Shown piece after piece: positions 10,537 to 11,844 of a stretch of DNA of 11,844 bases. Position 1 is the first letter of the stretch; every line of letters starts with the position of its first letter. The notes beneath the pieces are model-generated. The model was given only the letters and a program-made list of their open reading frames with translations. It made no database searches and was not told the DNA's origin. The stretch comes from Acidimicrobiaceae bacterium. Lineage in GTDB: Bacteria; Actinomycetota; Acidimicrobiia; Acidimicrobiales; Bog-793. A program made the position numbers and the translations under genes. The stretch is taken from assembly GCA_025463965.1 (NCBI GenBank), contig JAODBN010000300.1:1-11844 (forward strand). Reading direction: 5' to 3'.

Positions 10537-11654
10537 CGGAGACCCTCGGCGACGCTCGTGGGCTGGAGCAGGTGGAAAAGCACCGCCATGCGGACCGCCA
10601 CTCCGTTGCGCACCTGGCGGGTCACGAGCGAGCGAGCCGACGAGGCGACCTCCGGGGCGATCTCGACGCCCCGGTTCATCGGCCCGGGATGCATGACAAG
10701 TGCCTCGGGCCGTAGACGGGCGGCGCGCTCGGCGGTGAGCCCGAAGCGCTCGGCGTACTCCTCGAGCGACGGCAACAGCCCCGAGGCCATCCGCTCGCGT
10801 TGCAGGCGCAGGACGTAGCAGACGTCGATCTCGCCGAGGAGGCCATCGAGGTCCGCTCCTGCGGAGGCCACCGGCCAGCCCTCGAGCGAGGGGGGGAGGA
10901 GGGTCGCCGGGGCGACGAGGTGGACCTCGGCGCCGAGCGCTGCGAGCGCGAGCACCTCCGAGCGGGCCACCCGGGAGTGCCGGACGTCACCGATCACGGC
11001 GACGCGTAGTCCCGCCAAGTCCTCGGGAGGCCTCCCGCCCGAGCGCTCGGCGAGCGCTTCGCGCAAGGTGAAGCAGTCGAGGAGCGCCTGGGTCGGGTGC
11101 TCGTGCTGGCCGTCGCCGGCGTTGACCACCGCAGCGCCCACCCAGCCGGCCACCCGTGCCGGTGCCCCGGCCGAGGAGTGGCGCACCACCATCACATCGA
11201 CGCCCATGGCGTCGATGGTCTCGACCGTGTCCCGAAGAGACTCGCCCTTTCCCATCGAGGAGCCGGAGGCGGAGAAGCTCATCGTGTCTGCCGAGCAGCG
11301 CTTGGCCGCGGTCTCGAACGACAGGCGGGTTCGGGTCGATGGCTCGAAGAACAAGGTGGCGACCGTGCGGCCGCGAAGCGCCGGGACCTTCGGGATGTCG
11401 CGCTCCGCTACCTCGGCGAAGGAGTCGGCGAGTCGGAGCACCTCCTGGATGCCCTCCCGCCCGAGGTCGGCCACCGACAGCAGGTGACGGCGTCCCTGGG
11501 CTCGCGGGAGCGCCGGGCCCGGCCCGACAGCTCCAGCTCCAGCTCCAGCTCCAGCTCCAGCTCCAGCTCCAGCTCCAGCTCCAGCTCCAGCTCCAGCTCC
11601 AGCTCCAGCGTCGACGGCGCCGGCCTCCGAAACGGGCGACGGGTGCGTGGTCAT
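10533..11654 (-). CDS. pyrB: Aspartate carbamoyltransferase catalytic subunit with Ala-Gly N-terminal tail
   Basis: Joins carbamoyl phosphate and aspartate, the committed step. It is 373 residues from the ATG at 11654; about 310 is usual. The extra length is a tail: residues 16-42 are strictly alternating Ala-Gly encoded by a hexanucleotide repeat, then a Pro-rich link, with the enzyme starting at RRHLLSVADL (55-64). Catalytic motifs are intact: FEPSTRTR (103-110), GKGES (135-139), HPTQALLD (186-193), GDVRHSRVARS (222-232), RLQRER (283-288) and HPGPMNRG (322-329). In-frame starts at 11669 (TTG), 11660 and 11657 (GTG) and 11654 (ATG) all precede the tail. A GAGGG at 11667-11663 best serves the ATG (8 bases) or the second GTG (5 bases). 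No start lies between the repeat and the core, so the repeat is translated. The pyrR stop overlaps the TTG. No pyrI regulatory-chain gene is adjacent. Confidence 0.96.
   Translation of the reverse strand: MTTHPSPVSEAGAVDAGAGAGAGAGAGAGAGAGAGAGAGAGAVGPGPALPRAQGRRHLLSVADLGREGIQEVLRLADSFAEVAERDIPKVPALRGRTVATLFFEPSTRTRLSFETAAKRCSADTMSFSASGSSMGKGESLRDTVETIDAMGVDVMVVRHSSAGAPARVAGWVGAAVVNAGDGQHEHPTQALLDCFTLREALAERSGGRPPEDLAGLRVAVIGDVRHSRVARSEVLALAALGAEVHLVAPATLLPPSLEGWPVASAGADLDGLLGEIDVCYVLRLQRERMASGLLPSLEEYAERFGLTAERAARLRPEALVMHPGPMNRGVEIAPEVASSARSLVTRQVRNGVAVRMAVLFHLLQPTSVAEGLR
11528..11609. repeat. Hexanucleotide tandem repeat (AGCTCC on plus, GGAGCT on minus), about 13.7 copies
   Basis: An uninterrupted 82-base microsatellite: thirteen exact units of AGCTCC from 11529 to 11606, plus one leading and three trailing bases. 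It lies in the 5' part of pyrB and is read there as GCT-GGA, giving alternating Ala-Gly. The unit is a multiple of three, so copy-number change through slippage would lengthen or shorten the tail without a frameshift. The exactness of the copies, with no synonymous drift, suggests recent expansion or ongoing slippage. Each unit also contains GGAG, a Shine-Dalgarno-like string in the message. Confidence 0.97.
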
Positions 11655-11665
11655 CACCACTGCCC

Positions 11666-11844
11666 TCAAGCCTGCACGAGGTCGCCGATGGCGACCCCGT
11701 CGTCGCCCACCTCGACGAGCTCGTCTCGGCGGGTCGGAAGGTTCTTGCCGACGTAGTCGGGGCGGATCGGCAGCTCACGGTGGCCGCGGTCGGCCATGAC
11801 GGCGAGCTGCACGCGCGCCGGGCGCCCGTAGTCGAACAGGGCGT
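11666..11844 (-). CDS. pyrR: PyrR, pyrimidine operon regulator / uracil phosphoribosyltransferase, C-terminal part (cut by window edge)
   Basis: The last 59 residues are present, entering from the right edge and ending with TGA at 11668-11666. The visible sequence runs ALFDYGRPARVQLAVMADR, then GHRELPIRPDYVGKNLPT, then a short acidic end. The GR-P--VQLAV--DRGHRELPIR-DYVGKNLPT pattern is the highly conserved C-terminus of PyrR. In actinobacteria and firmicutes PyrR binds operon mRNA in response to UMP/UTP and represses by attenuation or translational block; many members also have uracil phosphoribosyltransferase activity. The PRPP loop and the operon leader lie outside the window. Its stop codon overlaps the first possible start of pyrB, so the two are co-transcribed. 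As first gene of the operon it would be autoregulated. Confidence 0.96.
   Translation of the reverse strand, partial: ALFDYGRPARVQLAVMADRGHRELPIRPDYVGKNLPTRRDELVEVGDDGVAIGDLVQA

Noticed and set aside
11528..11609. CRISPR-like or iteron-like array
   Set aside because: Units are contiguous six-base copies with no spacers and lie inside a coding frame, so this is a simple microsatellite.
11097..11756. Plus-strand frame with a poly-Ser run over the repeat
   Set aside because: The Ser run is just the AGC-TCC reading of the hexanucleotide repeat opposite pyrB. The real Ala-Gly frame continues into a full ATCase.

Overview
The window holds eight genes, all on the minus strand. They form two blocks of high-GC DNA, and I see no RNA gene, insertion sequence, CRISPR array or phage gene. 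The high GC, the frequent GTG starts and the pyrR-pyrB-pyrC-carA-carB order point to an actinobacterial genome. The oligopeptide-type binding protein loosely suggests an Acidimicrobiia-like lineage, but that is a weak guess from sequence style and needs a phylogeny.

Right-hand block (3730-11844, transcribed right to left): the tail of pyrR, then pyrB, pyrC, carA, carB and pyrD. Together they give the first four steps of UMP synthesis. CarAB makes carbamoyl phosphate, PyrB makes carbamoyl aspartate, PyrC closes the ring to dihydroorotate, and PyrD oxidises it to orotate. PyrR is the usual uracil-nucleotide-sensing RNA-binding regulator of such operons. From pyrB to pyrD every junction is a 1- or 4-base stop/start overlap (ATGA, ATGA, TGATG, GTGA), so the block is almost certainly one translationally coupled transcript whose promoter and leader lie beyond the right edge. 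pyrE, pyrF and the electron-transfer subunit gene pyrK are not in the window. Near its start pyrB carries a hexanucleotide tandem repeat of about 13.7 copies that encodes an alternating Ala-Gly tail.

Left-hand block (1-3560): an oligopeptide/dipeptide-type ABC importer. It comprises a secreted substrate-binding protein without a lipobox, a DppB/OppB-like permease, and a DppC/OppC-like permease cut by the left edge. The ATPases are presumably further left. A 169-base gap after pyrD contains a TTGACA element and a 12-bp palindrome, and probably holds this block's own promoter. A 14-bp perfect stem-loop separates the binding protein from the permeases.

The longest stretches without a gene are about 190 bases (1414-1604) and 169 bases (3561-3729); both are described below. 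I found no undescribed biological system. The points most worth a second look are the pyrB repeat, the class 1-type pyrD without pyrK, the intercistronic stem-loop, and the probable CTG start of the first permease.
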